A stretch of DNA of 10,880 nt from contig JADFFP010000018.1 in the NCBI GenBank assembly GCA_022568115.1, positions 1 to 10,880 on the forward strand. The letters run 5' to 3'. Position 1 is the stretch's first letter. The number at the start of each line of letters is the position of its first letter. The position numbers and the translations under genes are program-made. Shown in pieces: positions 1 to 6,720 of this stretch. The notes under the pieces were generated by a model. The model did no database searches and was not told the DNA's origin. It worked only from the letters and a program-made list of their open reading frames with translations. The DNA comes from Pseudomonadota bacterium. Lineage in GTDB: Bacteria; Pseudomonadota; Alphaproteobacteria; Sphingomonadales; SMXR01.

Positions 1-48
1 GGGAATGATGGGCCTTTGGCCCAGGGAGCGGGAGTTGACCTCCGATGA
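1..48 (+). CDS. Possible 3' end of an upstream gene (partial)
   Basis: Frame 1 is open from the first base to a TGA at 46-48 and reads [15 protein letters not shown] before the stop. That stop overlaps the tatA ATG at 45-47 in a 4-bp ATGA arrangement, typical of translationally coupled genes. In many alphaproteobacteria the gene before tatA is scpB, but these 15 residues are too few to identify anything. A TGA at 6-8 in another frame could equally be the true end of the upstream gene. The call rests only on the overlap geometry. Confidence 0.3.
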   Translation, partial: GNDGPLAQGAGVDLR

Positions 49-296
49 TGCCAAGTTTCTGGCAGATACTGTTGGTGCTCGCCTTGGTCGTGTTGCTGTT
101 TGGGCGCGGGAAAATCAAGGGCCTCATGGAAGACGTGGCCCAAGGCATCAAGGGCTTCAAGCGAGGCATGAAAGAGGACGATACGGTCGCCCAGACCTCG
201 TCCAAGACGATCGAGGCGGAGGCTACCGTTACCGCCGAGGGCGCGACGCCGCACAAGGACGCGGCGGCCCAGAAAGACGGCGCGGCTCACGGCTAG
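45..296 (+). CDS. tatA: Twin-arginine translocase subunit TatA
   Basis: TatA forms the protein-conducting assembly of the Tat system, which exports folded proteins with twin-arginine signal peptides across the inner membrane. The 83-residue product has the family layout. An N-terminal membrane helix (about residues 5-19, [15 protein letters not shown], close to E. coli IWQLLIIAVIVVLLF) ends in the Phe-Gly hinge at 19-20. An amphipathic helix follows (about 22-43, including GIKGFKRGM), then an acidic KEDD and a low-complexity Ala/Thr/Lys tail. There are two adjacent ATGs at 45 and 48. GGAG at 31-34 is 10 nt from the first, so 45 is preferred, although 48 would give the more usual single Met. 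It is first of a tatA-tatB-tatC-serS run. A GC-rich hairpin follows its stop codon. Confidence 0.93.
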   Translation: MMPSFWQILLVLALVVLLFGRGKIKGLMEDVAQGIKGFKRGMKEDDTVAQTSSKTIEAEATVTAEGATPHKDAAAQKDGAAHG

Positions 297-316
297 TCCG
301 CCCCTCCCGGGGCGGG
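297..316 (+). promoter_or_regulatory. GC hairpin between tatA and tatB
   Basis: CCGCCCC (298-304) pairs perfectly with GGGGCGG (309-315) around a TCCC loop, and a T297-G316 wobble can extend the stem. It begins directly after the tatA stop and has no T-tract, so it is not a classical terminator. A stable stem here could protect the 3' end of tatA mRNA or reduce read-through into tatB. That would fit the excess of TatA over TatB/TatC known in other bacteria, but this role is inferred. Confidence 0.45.
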
Positions 317-346
317 CGATGGCCGAGCGGCGGGACCCGGCACGCT

Positions 347-598
347 ATGCTCGACATCGGTTGGTCCGAAATGCTTGTGATCGCCGTGGTGGCGATCGTC
401 ATCATCGGGCCCAAGGATCTGCCCCGGCTGCTGCGCAGCATTGGCGCTTTCCTGAGGAAGGCGCGGATGACCGCCCGTGATTTTCAGCGCTCACTGGAGG
501 ATATCGCCAACGAAGCCGACCTCAAGGACATGGAACAGGAAATCCACGACCGCAAACGCGAGGGCAGGGCCGCGCCCAAAGGGGGCAAAAAGAAATGA
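347..598 (+). CDS. tatB: Twin-arginine translocase subunit TatB
   Basis: TatB pairs with TatC to form the receptor that recognises twin-arginine signal peptides. The 83-residue protein starts MLDIGWSEML, matching the family start (E. coli MFDIGFSELL) with the conserved Glu at position 8. One membrane helix (about 8-20) ends in the Gly-Pro hinge GPKDLP at 21-26, which separates TatB from the Phe-Gly of TatA. A long charged amphipathic helix runs from about 24 to 72. The product is about half the length of E. coli TatB, a difference in the variable tail. The frame is open back to position 5, but that upstream part is only the out-of-frame shadow of tatA. The ATG at 347 is fixed by homology, and the Shine-Dalgarno site is weak (GGGA near 332). 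The stop overlaps the tatC start as ATGA at 595-598. Confidence 0.93.
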   Translation: MLDIGWSEMLVIAVVAIVIIGPKDLPRLLRSIGAFLRKARMTARDFQRSLEDIANEADLKDMEQEIHDRKREGRAAPKGGKKK

Positions 599-1371
599 GC
601 CGGGAAAGGGAAGAAACCCTGGACCAGAGCAAAGCGCCGCTGATGGAGCATTTGCTGGAGCTTCGCGGGCGCCTGATCAAGGCCTTTCTGTGGCTGTTGG
701 CGGCGTTTGCCGTGAGCTATTATTTCTCCGGGCAGATTTATGATTTTCTGGTGCGCCCGCTGGCCGAGGCGTTTGAGGGCGAGGAAGGGCGCCGGATGAT
801 TTTCACCGGTTTGGCGGAGGCCTTTTTTACCCGCCTCAAGGTGGCTTTTTACGCCGCTTTGTTTGTCGCCTTCCCGCTGATTTCAATCCAGATATGGAAG
901 TTTGTCGCCCCCGGCCTTTACAAGGGGGAGCAGCGCGCCTTCCTGCCATTCCTTATTGCCACGCCTATCTTGTTCACCGCCGGCGGGGCGCTGGTTTACT
1001 ACGTTGTCATCCCGCTCGCCTGGCGCTTTTTCCTGGGCTTCGAGCAGCCGGGCGGGGACGGCGCCCTGCCGATCCAGCTGGAGGCCCGGGTCGGGGAATA
1101 TCTTTCGCTGATTATCAAGCTGATTTTCGCTTTCGGTATTTCCTTCCAGCTGCCGGTGCTGCTGGTTTTGCTCAACCGGGCCGGGCTGATGACGCTGGAA
1201 ACCCTCAAAAAAGGCCGCCGCTACGCGATCGTTATGGCCTTTGCTTTTGCCGCGGTGATGACCCCGCCGGACGTGATTTCCCAAATAGGCCTTGGCATTC
1301 CAATCATCCTCCTCTACGAATTGTCTATCCTTTTTATCCAGCTGACGAGTAAGAAAAAGGCCAAATCTTAA
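595..1371 (+). CDS. tatC: Sec-independent protein translocase TatC
   Basis: TatC is the six-span membrane core of the Tat receptor and binds the twin-arginine motif on its cytoplasmic face. The 258-residue product has normal family length. Family features are visible: HLLELRGRL at 19-27 with the N-terminal Glu22; the loop FVAPGLYKGEQR at 103-114, with Phe103 and Glu112 matching the signal-binding Phe94 and Glu103 of E. coli; and TPPDVISQ at 223-230. Hydrophobic spans lie near 28-45, 81-102, 116-140, 168-194, 209-226 and 231-250. The tail is basic (KKKAK). The ATG overlaps the tatB stop by 4 bp, which implies translational coupling, and serS begins directly after its TAA. Confidence 0.97.
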   Translation: MSREREETLDQSKAPLMEHLLELRGRLIKAFLWLLAAFAVSYYFSGQIYDFLVRPLAEAFEGEEGRRMIFTGLAEAFFTRLKVAFYAALFVAFPLISIQIWKFVAPGLYKGEQRAFLPFLIATPILFTAGGALVYYVVIPLAWRFFLGFEQPGGDGALPIQLEARVGEYLSLIIKLIFAFGISFQLPVLLVLLNRAGLMTLETLKKGRRYAIVMAFAFAAVMTPPDVISQIGLGIPIILLYELSILFIQLTSKKKAKS

Positions 1372-2643
1372 ATGCACGATATCAAATACATCCGCGATCA
1401 TCCCGATGCCTTTGATGCCGCCTTGAAGCGGTGTGGTGAACCACCCGTGGCGGGAAAAATAATACAATTAGACAAAAAACTCCGCGAGGAAATTGTTGCT
1501 TTAGAGGCTAACCAAGCCTCTAGCAACACAATCTCACAAAGTATTGCCTCAACAATGTCTCAGGGGGGTGATGCTTCAGATTTAAAAGCAAAGGGTTCCT
1601 CTTTAAAGAAGAAAACTCAAACAGGCCAAGATCAGGTTAGGGACAGCAGAAAAGCTTTAAATGATTTCTTGTTGGAAATTAGAAATCTTCCCCATGACAG
1701 TGTTCCGGATGGCGAGGAGGAGGCCGACAACCCGGTTCTTCGTGAGGTTGGAGAAAAGCCTTCGTTTGATTTTGAGGCGAAGGAACATTTCGATCTTGGC
1801 GAAGCGCTGGGGCTGATGGATTTCGAGACCGCCGCCAGAATGTCCGGCGCGCGCTTTACCATCCTTAAGGGCGGCCTGGCGCGGCTGGAGCGGGCGCTCG
1901 GACAGTTCATGATCAATTTGGCCCTGGAAGCTGGTTATGAAGAGGTCTCGACCCCCTCGCTGGTGCTCGGCAAGGCCCTCTATGGCACCGGCCAGCTGCC
2001 GAAATTCGCCGATGATCTGTTCCAGACCGAAGATGGCTTGTGGATGATCCCGACATCGGAAGTGACGCTTTCCAACCTGCACCGCGAAACCATCCTGGCG
2101 GAAGAAGATTTGCCGATCCGTTATGCCGCCCTGACGCCGTGCTACCGGGCCGAGGCCGGGTCGGCGGGGAAGGACACCCGCGGCATGATCCGCCAGCATC
2201 AGTTTGCCAAGGTCGAGCTGGTCACCATCGCCACCCCGGAAAACTCCCTTAAAGAGCTGGAGCGCAAGACCAAGGCCGCCGAGGAGGTGCTGAAACTTCT
2301 GAAATTGCCTTACCGGGTGGTCGAGCTGTGCACTGGCGATCTCGGGTTTTCCGCCCGCAAGACCTACGATATCGAAGTATGGCTGCCCGGGCAGGGCAGA
2401 TACCGTGAGATTTCGTCCTGTTCCGATTGCGGTGATTTCCAGGCCCGGCGCATGAACATGAGGTGCCGGAAAAAAGACCAAAAGCAAACCCGCTTCCCCC
2501 ATACCCTCAACGGCTCCGCCCTGGCGGTCGGCCGGTGCCTGGTGGCGGTGATCGAAAACTGCCAGCAAGCCGACGGCTCGATCGCGGTTCCCAGCGCTTT
2601 AAGCCCTTATATGGGCGGCCTCAAGAAAATCGGGAAAGCTTAG
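1372..2643 (+). CDS. serS: Seryl-tRNA synthetase (class IIa)
   Basis: Charges tRNA-Ser (and tRNA-Sec where present) with serine in the cytoplasm. The 423-residue protein has normal length. The N-terminal domain starts MHDIKYIRDHPDAFD and contains the antiparallel coiled-coil arm (about residues 27-105) that contacts the long variable arm of tRNA-Ser. The class II catalytic core follows. Motif 1 ends near TPSLV (194-198). Motif 2 is TPCYRAEAGSAGKDTRG (255-271) with ATP-binding Arg259. The serine-pocket region is CTGDLGFSARKTYDIEVW (320-337). Motif 3 is NGSALAVGR (380-388) with Arg388. The gene starts with no gap after tatC, as in other alphaproteobacteria. Residues 27-105 are encoded by DNA far richer in AT than the rest, with no frameshift (see the separate entry). 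Confidence 0.97.
   Translation: MHDIKYIRDHPDAFDAALKRCGEPPVAGKIIQLDKKLREEIVALEANQASSNTISQSIASTMSQGGDASDLKAKGSSLKKKTQTGQDQVRDSRKALNDFLLEIRNLPHDSVPDGEEEADNPVLREVGEKPSFDFEAKEHFDLGEALGLMDFETAARMSGARFTILKGGLARLERALGQFMINLALEAGYEEVSTPSLVLGKALYGTGQLPKFADDLFQTEDGLWMIPTSEVTLSNLHRETILAEEDLPIRYAALTPCYRAEAGSAGKDTRGMIRQHQFAKVELVTIATPENSLKELERKTKAAEEVLKLLKLPYRVVELCTGDLGFSARKTYDIEVWLPGQGRYREISSCSDCGDFQARRMNMRCRKKDQKQTRFPHTLNGSALAVGRCLVAVIENCQQADGSIAVPSALSPYMGGLKKIGKA
1450..1690 (+). other. AT-rich patch within serS (coiled-coil arm)
   Basis: A hand count gives 98 G/C in the 240 bases from 1441 to 1680 (about 41%), against 39 of 60 (65%) at 1801-1860 in the same gene. Five TTA leucine codons fall here (1468, 1501, 1582, 1603, 1657); elsewhere in serS I found one. 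The frame stays open, and the downstream residues NLPHDSVPDG rejoin the family pattern. The boundaries are approximate. Confidence 0.75.
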
Positions 2644-2653
2644 GCGCGCAATA

Positions 2654-2682
2654 TTGCCAGCACCCGCCGCAACCGGTACACT
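2654..2682 (+). promoter_or_regulatory. Candidate sigma-70-type promoter for the NlpD-like gene
   Basis: TTGCCA at 2654-2659 (5 of 6 to TTGACA) is followed after 17 bp by TACACT at 2677-2682 (4 of 6 to TATAAT). A TACAAT at 2691-2696 is nearer consensus but has no well-spaced -35 box. It lies in the 76-bp gap after serS and would give a leader of about 30 nt. It would make the lipoprotein gene at least partly independent of tat-serS. Judged by eye only. Confidence 0.35.
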
Positions 2683-2719
2683 CACGAGAGTACAATTAAA
2701 CCGGCGGCGGTATGGCGGC

Positions 2720-3667
2720 ATGATTTTTCACATCACTCCTCGACTTGGCCTTGCGGCGCTGGTCATGGCGCTGGCGTTGGCCGGGTGTTTCGGCTCTTCC
2801 AGCGATCCCGCCGATATCAAGCCGGTTTATGTCATGCGCAATTCCCCGATCCCGGTCCCCTGGCCCCATGTAAAACCAACCCCGCCGCCCAGATCTGGGT
2901 CTTCCGCGGCCAGCGATGCTCCACCCGCTTTCAGCGGCGGCGCCATTACCGTCAAAAAGGGCGATACCGTCTACGCTATCTCGCGCCGCGCCGGGGTCGA
3001 CCCCAAGACGATTATCGCCGCCAACAACCTGAGGCCCCCGTACATTCTTCACCCCGGAGATCAGCTGACAATCTCGGCGGCGCGCATCCATGTGGTCAGA
3101 AAAGGCGATACCCTGTACGGTATATCGCGCGCTTACGGGGTTGATGTCAGGTCCTTGAGCAAGGCCAACAAACTGTCCTCGCCCTATACCCTGGTGATCG
3201 GCCAGCAGATCAAAATTCCGGGCAGCGCCGGGGCGGGATCAAGCCAGCCGCAAAAAACGGTCCTGAATGTCACTATCCCGCCGCGTGAGGGATCAAAATT
3301 CCTGTGGCCGGTGAGCGGGGAAATTCTCTCCACCTTCGGTCCCAAGAAAGGCGGGCTGCATAACGACGGCATCAATATCAAGGCCAAGCGGGGAGATAAG
3401 GTTAAGGCCGCGGACGCCGGCGTGGTGGTCTACGCCGGCGATGATCTCAAGGGCTATGGCAACCTTCTGCTGATCCGCCATTCGGGCGGCTGGGTGACGG
3501 CCTATGCCCATAACGACCGGCTTCTGGTCAAGCGCGGCGACAGTGTAAAGAAGGGCGCCGTGATCGCCTGGGCGGGGATAACCGGAGGGGTCAGCGAGCC
3601 CCAGCTGCACTTCGAGATTCGCAAGGGGACAGTAGCCGTCGACCCGATGAAATATTTGGAAGGTTAG
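2720..3667 (+). CDS. nlpD: NlpD-like LysM/M23 lipoprotein (probable amidase activator)
   Basis: A 315-residue envelope lipoprotein with lipobox LAGC (Cys23) after a hydrophobic signal. A Pro/Ser-rich linker follows, then two LysM peptidoglycan-binding domains (about 76-118 and 124-167) and a C-terminal M23/LytM domain (about 195-312). GYGNLLLIRHSGG and AYAHND closely resemble E. coli NlpD. The zinc ligands look degenerate: the HxGxD position reads NDGIN, with Asn215 and Asn219 in place of His and Asp, and the HxH position reads QLH, with Gln295 in place of the first His. His264 and His297 remain. This fits the NlpD/EnvC/DipM group, which activates cell-wall amidases rather than cutting peptidoglycan. 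The ATG at 2720 is chosen because the lipobox spacing is right and GGCGG (2706-2710) precedes it. surE and pcm, often found just upstream, are absent. Confidence 0.9.
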   Translation: MIFHITPRLGLAALVMALALAGCFGSSSDPADIKPVYVMRNSPIPVPWPHVKPTPPPRSGSSAASDAPPAFSGGAITVKKGDTVYAISRRAGVDPKTIIAANNLRPPYILHPGDQLTISAARIHVVRKGDTLYGISRAYGVDVRSLSKANKLSSPYTLVIGQQIKIPGSAGAGSSQPQKTVLNVTIPPREGSKFLWPVSGEILSTFGPKKGGLHNDGINIKAKRGDKVKAADAGVVVYAGDDLKGYGNLLLIRHSGGWVTAYAHNDRLLVKRGDSVKKGAVIAWAGITGGVSEPQLHFEIRKGTVAVDPMKYLEG

Positions 3668-3715
3668 GCCTTGAAAAAGGGTAAGAGAATGCTTTTCTTT
3701 TAGGATAACTTCGGG

Positions 3716-3721
3716 CTATAG
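3716..3721 (+). promoter_or_regulatory. Possible -10 element upstream of yajC
   Basis: CTATAG (with TATAGT in the next register at 3717-3722, 5 of 6 to TATAAT) lies in the 111-bp gap between the NlpD-like gene and yajC. The T-rich stretch about 17 bp upstream (near 3693-3699) is only a poor -35 match. If active, it would start transcripts just before the hairpin at 3734-3756 and give the yajC-secDF block its own promoter. Confidence 0.25.
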
Positions 3722-3733
3722 TCGCGCACCGCA

Positions 3734-3756
3734 GCCCGGGGAGAAAGCGCCCGGGC
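3734..3756 (+). promoter_or_regulatory. Hairpin in the yajC leader
   Basis: GCCCGGG (3734-3740) pairs with CCCGGGC (3750-3756), a perfect 7-bp all-GC stem around a 9-nt loop. It is followed by an A-rich, not T-rich, run, so it is not an intrinsic terminator in either direction. The yajC Shine-Dalgarno AAGGA at 3766-3770 lies only 9 nt further on, leaving it unpaired. A role in mRNA stability or translation control is possible but inferred. Confidence 0.45.
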
Positions 3757-3778
3757 AAAATTAAAAAGGAATACATCA

Positions 3779-4111
3779 ATGGAGTTTTTTCCGGTTATTT
3801 TACAAGCCAACGGCGGTGGCGGCCTTGGCGGGATCCTGCTGCTGTGGGTTCCGATCATTTTCATTTTCTGGTTTTTCATGATCCGTCCGCAAATGAAACG
3901 CGCCAAGGAACACCGGGCGATGATAACAGCGGTCGGCAGGGGCGATACCGTCACTACCGCAGGCGGTTTGATTGGCAAGGTCGTCCGCGTCCAGGACCAC
4001 GAAGTGGAAGTTGAGATTTCCCCCGGCGTCAAGGTCCGGGTGGTCAAGCAAACGCTCTCCGAGGTGGAAGGCAAAAACAAGCCAGCCGCCAAGGCCATCC
4101 CGAAAAAGTAG
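3779..4111 (+). CDS. yajC: Sec translocon accessory protein YajC
   Basis: YajC is a single-span inner-membrane protein that associates with SecDF-SecYEG during Sec-dependent export. The 110-residue product has a short Gly-rich N-terminus, one membrane helix (about 17-35, GGILLLWVPIIFIFWFFMI), the family RPQ motif at 36-38, and a basic turn (MKRAKEHR). A small beta-rich cytoplasmic domain follows (TAVGRGDTVTTAGGLIGKV), then a Lys/Ala tail. Length and motifs are typical. AAGGA at 3766-3770 sits 8 nt before the ATG. It lies 29 bp upstream of secD in the order usual across Proteobacteria. Confidence 0.96.
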   Translation: MEFFPVILQANGGGGLGGILLLWVPIIFIFWFFMIRPQMKRAKEHRAMITAVGRGDTVTTAGGLIGKVVRVQDHEVEVEISPGVKVRVVKQTLSEVEGKNKPAAKAIPKK

Positions 4112-4140
4112 TTTTTAATTCAAGATCATAAAGGCAGGCG

Positions 4141-5742
4141 ATGCTGAATTTTTCCCGAACCAAGATTTTTGTGATTCTCGCGGTGGTGTTGTTCGGGTTT
4201 ATGGCCGCCCTGCCGAACGTCCTGACCCCCCAGGCCATCGATAACCTGCCGGACTGGATGCCCAAGGACCAGATCACCTTAGGGCTGGATCTGCAGGGCG
4301 GCACCTACATGCTGCTGGAGGTCGATCTGGATGCAGTGATCCAGCAGCGCTACGATATTCTGGTCGATGATGTCAGAAACACCCTTAATGAGAACCGGAT
4401 TCGCGCCTTGAGCCCGACCAGCGATGGCTCGTCGGTGATCGTCAAGATCAACCGGGAAGAAGATTTTGAGCGTGCCTTCGAGCTGCTGGAAGATCTGTCG
4501 CAACCGATCACCAACTCCATTCTGGCGATTTCACAATCGGATATCGAGGTCGAGGATATGGGCGGGAATACTATCCGCGTGACCCTGACGCCGGAGGGCA
4601 TCGCCCAGCGTTCCGAAAACGCCGTTGACCAGTCGCTGGAAGTGGTGCGGCGCCGCATTGACGAACTGGGGACCAAGGAGCCGACGGTCCAGAAACAGGG
4701 CAATAACCGTATCCTGGTACAGGTTCCGGGGGCTAATGTTGACCCTGATATGCTCAAAACCACCGGCACCCTGACCTTTCATATGAGGGATTATACGGTC
4801 GACCAAAGCATGCTGGAGCGGGGGCGGGTGCCGCCCCGTTCGGTTATTTTTGATTATCCCAATGATCCGGAAGGGATTGGCCAGATGGCGGTGCTGCGCC
4901 GCCCGATCGTCACCGGCGACAACCTGACCGATGCCCAGCCCGGCTTTGACCAGCAGACCAATGTGCCGCTGGTGCGCATCACCTTTGACCGCCAGGGGGC
5001 GGTCAGGTTTGCCGATGCCACCTCTAAAAACGTCGGCAAGGAGTTTGCTATTGTGCTGGACAATGAAATTATCAGCGCGCCGGTAATCCGCGAGGCCATC
5101 ATGGGTGGTCAGGCCCAGATCAGCGGCAGTTTTACCATTGAATCGGCCAAGGAACTGTCGGCCCTGCTGCGCGCCGGCTCGCTGCCGGCGCCGTTGACGC
5201 TTGAAGACCAGCGCAGCGTCGGCCCTGACCTTGGGGCGGATTCGGTCGCCGCCGGTAAAATGGCTGCGATCATCGGGTTTGTCGCGGTGATGGGTTTTAT
5301 CATTTTATCTTACGGCCGCTTCGGCCTGGCAGCCAATTTAGCTCTGATTATCAACATGGTGTTGATCGCCGGGGTGCTGTCCCTGCTGGGGGCGACGCTG
5401 ACTCTTCCCGGGATCGCCGGGATCGTGCTGACGATCGGCATGGCGGTCGATGCCAATGTTTTGGTATTCGAGCGTATCCGTGAGGAAATAAAACTGGGAA
5501 ACCCGCCGATGGCGGCGGTCAGCAACGGCTACAGCCGGGCCATGACGACAATTCTCGACGCCAATATCACCACCCTGATCGCCGCGATCATCATGTTCCA
5601 GTACGGCACCGGGCCGGTCCGGGGGTTTGCCGTGACCCTGTCGATCGGGATCATCACTTCCGTGTTCTCAGCGGTGATCCTGACCCGCCTTATGTTGTCG
5701 GTCTGGCTTAAATCCCGCCGCCCCAAGACCATCAAGGTATAG
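4141..5742 (+). CDS. secD: Protein translocase subunit SecD
   Basis: With SecF, SecD forms an RND-type membrane complex that uses the proton motive force to pull preproteins into the periplasm after SecA/SecYEG translocation. The 533-residue protein has TM1 at about 8-24, then the family motif LGLDLQGGTY (47-56). A large periplasmic P1 domain follows (about 60-365), including VRRRIDELGTKEPTVQKQG (169-187). A five-helix bundle runs from 373 to 521. TM4 carries the conserved GMAVDANVLVFERIREE (433-449), where Asp437 matches the proton-pathway Asp519 of E. coli SecD. The protein is shorter than E. coli SecD (615), as is usual in this class. AAGG at 4131-4134 precedes the ATG. The stop overlaps the secF Shine-Dalgarno site. 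Confidence 0.98.
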   Translation: MLNFSRTKIFVILAVVLFGFMAALPNVLTPQAIDNLPDWMPKDQITLGLDLQGGTYMLLEVDLDAVIQQRYDILVDDVRNTLNENRIRALSPTSDGSSVIVKINREEDFERAFELLEDLSQPITNSILAISQSDIEVEDMGGNTIRVTLTPEGIAQRSENAVDQSLEVVRRRIDELGTKEPTVQKQGNNRILVQVPGANVDPDMLKTTGTLTFHMRDYTVDQSMLERGRVPPRSVIFDYPNDPEGIGQMAVLRRPIVTGDNLTDAQPGFDQQTNVPLVRITFDRQGAVRFADATSKNVGKEFAIVLDNEIISAPVIREAIMGGQAQISGSFTIESAKELSALLRAGSLPAPLTLEDQRSVGPDLGADSVAAGKMAAIIGFVAVMGFIILSYGRFGLAANLALIINMVLIAGVLSLLGATLTLPGIAGIVLTIGMAVDANVLVFERIREEIKLGNPPMAAVSNGYSRAMTTILDANITTLIAAIIMFQYGTGPVRGFAVTLSIGIITSVFSAVILTRLMLSVWLKSRRPKTIKV

Positions 5743-5751
5743 GAGAGGGAG

Positions 5752-6687
5752 ATGCTGTTAAAACTGGTCCCCGAGGAAACAAAAATCCGCTTCCTGCGGT
5801 ACCGCAAAATCGCCCTGGTGGTCTCCCTGATCCTGATGGTGGCCTCGGCCGGGCTGTTTTTTGCCCGCGGCCTGAACCTCGGGATCGATTTCGCCGGCGG
5901 CATTATGCTGCACATCGGCCATGAACAGGCCATCGATATCGGTGATGTCCGCTCGGCGCTGCTGGACCTGGAGCTGGGGGATATTTCGGTCCAGGAATTC
6001 GGACAGCCCGAAGAGGCGCTGATCCGCATTGAAGGGCAGGGCAGTATTGAGGCCGATGAAATTGCCAAAACCTCAGCCAAAGCGGCCCTGGAAGGGATTT
6101 TGGGCGAGGTTAATTACTTGCGTGAGGAGGCTGTCGGCGCCAAGGTTTCCGGTGAGCTGGTGATCAACGGCATTCTGGCGGTGGTGTTCGCGGTGATGGC
6201 GGTGCTGGTTTATATCTGGTTCCGGTTTGAGTGGCATTTCGGGGTTGGCGCGGTCGTAGCATTAATCCACGACGTGGTCCTGACGATCGGCCTTTTTGCC
6301 CTGGCCCGGCTGGAATTCAACCTCTCGATCATTGCCGCGATCCTGACCATTGTCGGCTATTCATTGAACGATACCGTGGTGGTCTATGACCGGATCCGGG
6401 AAAATTTAAGGAAATTCCGGAAAATGGAAATAACCGACCTGCTGGATCTTTCCATCAACCAGACGCTGAGCCGCACGGTGATGACCTCCCTGACCACGCT
6501 GATTGCCCTGTTCTCGCTATTTATTTTTGGCGGCGAGGTGATCCGGGGCTTTACCGCGGCGATGATCTGGGGGGTTTTTGTCGGCACCTATTCCTCCGTT
6601 TATATTGCCTCGCCGATCCTTATCTACCTCAAACTGGAACGTACCGACATGTCGCTGGAAGGGACCGGAGGAGGCCCCCCCTCCTGA
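5752..6687 (+). CDS. secF: Protein translocase subunit SecF
   Basis: SecF is the partner of SecD in the proton-driven export complex. The 311-residue product has TM1 at about 18-38, the family motif LGIDFAGG (43-50), a periplasmic P4 domain (about 55-130), and five further helices from 135 to 294. TM4 carries TIVGYSLNDTVVVYDRIREN (199-218), in which Asp207 matches E. coli Asp213. AGGAG at 5741-5745 overlaps the secD TAG and lies 6 nt before the ATG, so the two genes are tightly coupled. The last codons contain a run of seven C (6675-6681), encoding part of a Gly/Pro tail. Confidence 0.98.
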   Translation: MLLKLVPEETKIRFLRYRKIALVVSLILMVASAGLFFARGLNLGIDFAGGIMLHIGHEQAIDIGDVRSALLDLELGDISVQEFGQPEEALIRIEGQGSIEADEIAKTSAKAALEGILGEVNYLREEAVGAKVSGELVINGILAVVFAVMAVLVYIWFRFEWHFGVGAVVALIHDVVLTIGLFALARLEFNLSIIAAILTIVGYSLNDTVVVYDRIRENLRKFRKMEITDLLDLSINQTLSRTVMTSLTTLIALFSLFIFGGEVIRGFTAAMIWGVFVGTYSSVYIASPILIYLKLERTDMSLEGTGGGPPS

Positions 6688-6696
6688 CCTGAAAGC

Positions 6697-6720
6697 GATG
6701 GAAATCACAGATGGAAATCA
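6697..6720 (+). repeat. Near-tandem 13-bp duplication at the Mth938 gene start
   Basis: GATGGAAATCA occurs at 6697-6707 and again at 6710-6720, 13 bp apart, so the start region of the next gene is duplicated. The second copy holds the ATG of the real frame (6711). The first ATG (6698) opens a different frame that stops at 6799. GGAAA from the first copy lies 6 nt before the second ATG and may serve as its weak ribosome-binding site. Confidence 0.7.

Noticed and set aside
9..23. TGGGCC-TTT-GGCCCA palindrome before tatA
   Set aside because: It is a short stem with a 3-nt loop, probably in the coding end of the upstream gene. No regulatory role can be supported.
5..346. N-terminal extension of tatB to position 5
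   Set aside because: The frame is open but encodes Arg/Gly-rich out-of-frame tatA sequence. TatB homology starts exactly at the ATG at 347.
1450..1690. Frameshift or insertion within serS
   Set aside because: The odd composition raised this, but the frame is continuous, the total length is normal and both flanks align with the SerRS pattern.
1657..2568. Minus-strand open frame (303 codons) over serS
   Set aside because: It is antisense to the SerRS catalytic core, with no domain or start signals. It is a composition-driven shadow.
2654..2719. TTG start 22 codons upstream for the NlpD-like gene
   Set aside because: It would push the lipobox to residue 45 and spoil the signal peptide. The ATG at 2720 gives the standard lipoprotein start.
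6669..6685. AGGAGG-CCTCCT inverted repeat at the secF end as a terminator
   Set aside because: The stem is only 6 bp, has no T-tract, overlaps coding sequence and is followed by a gene only 26 bp on. It is probably chance within Gly/Pro codons.
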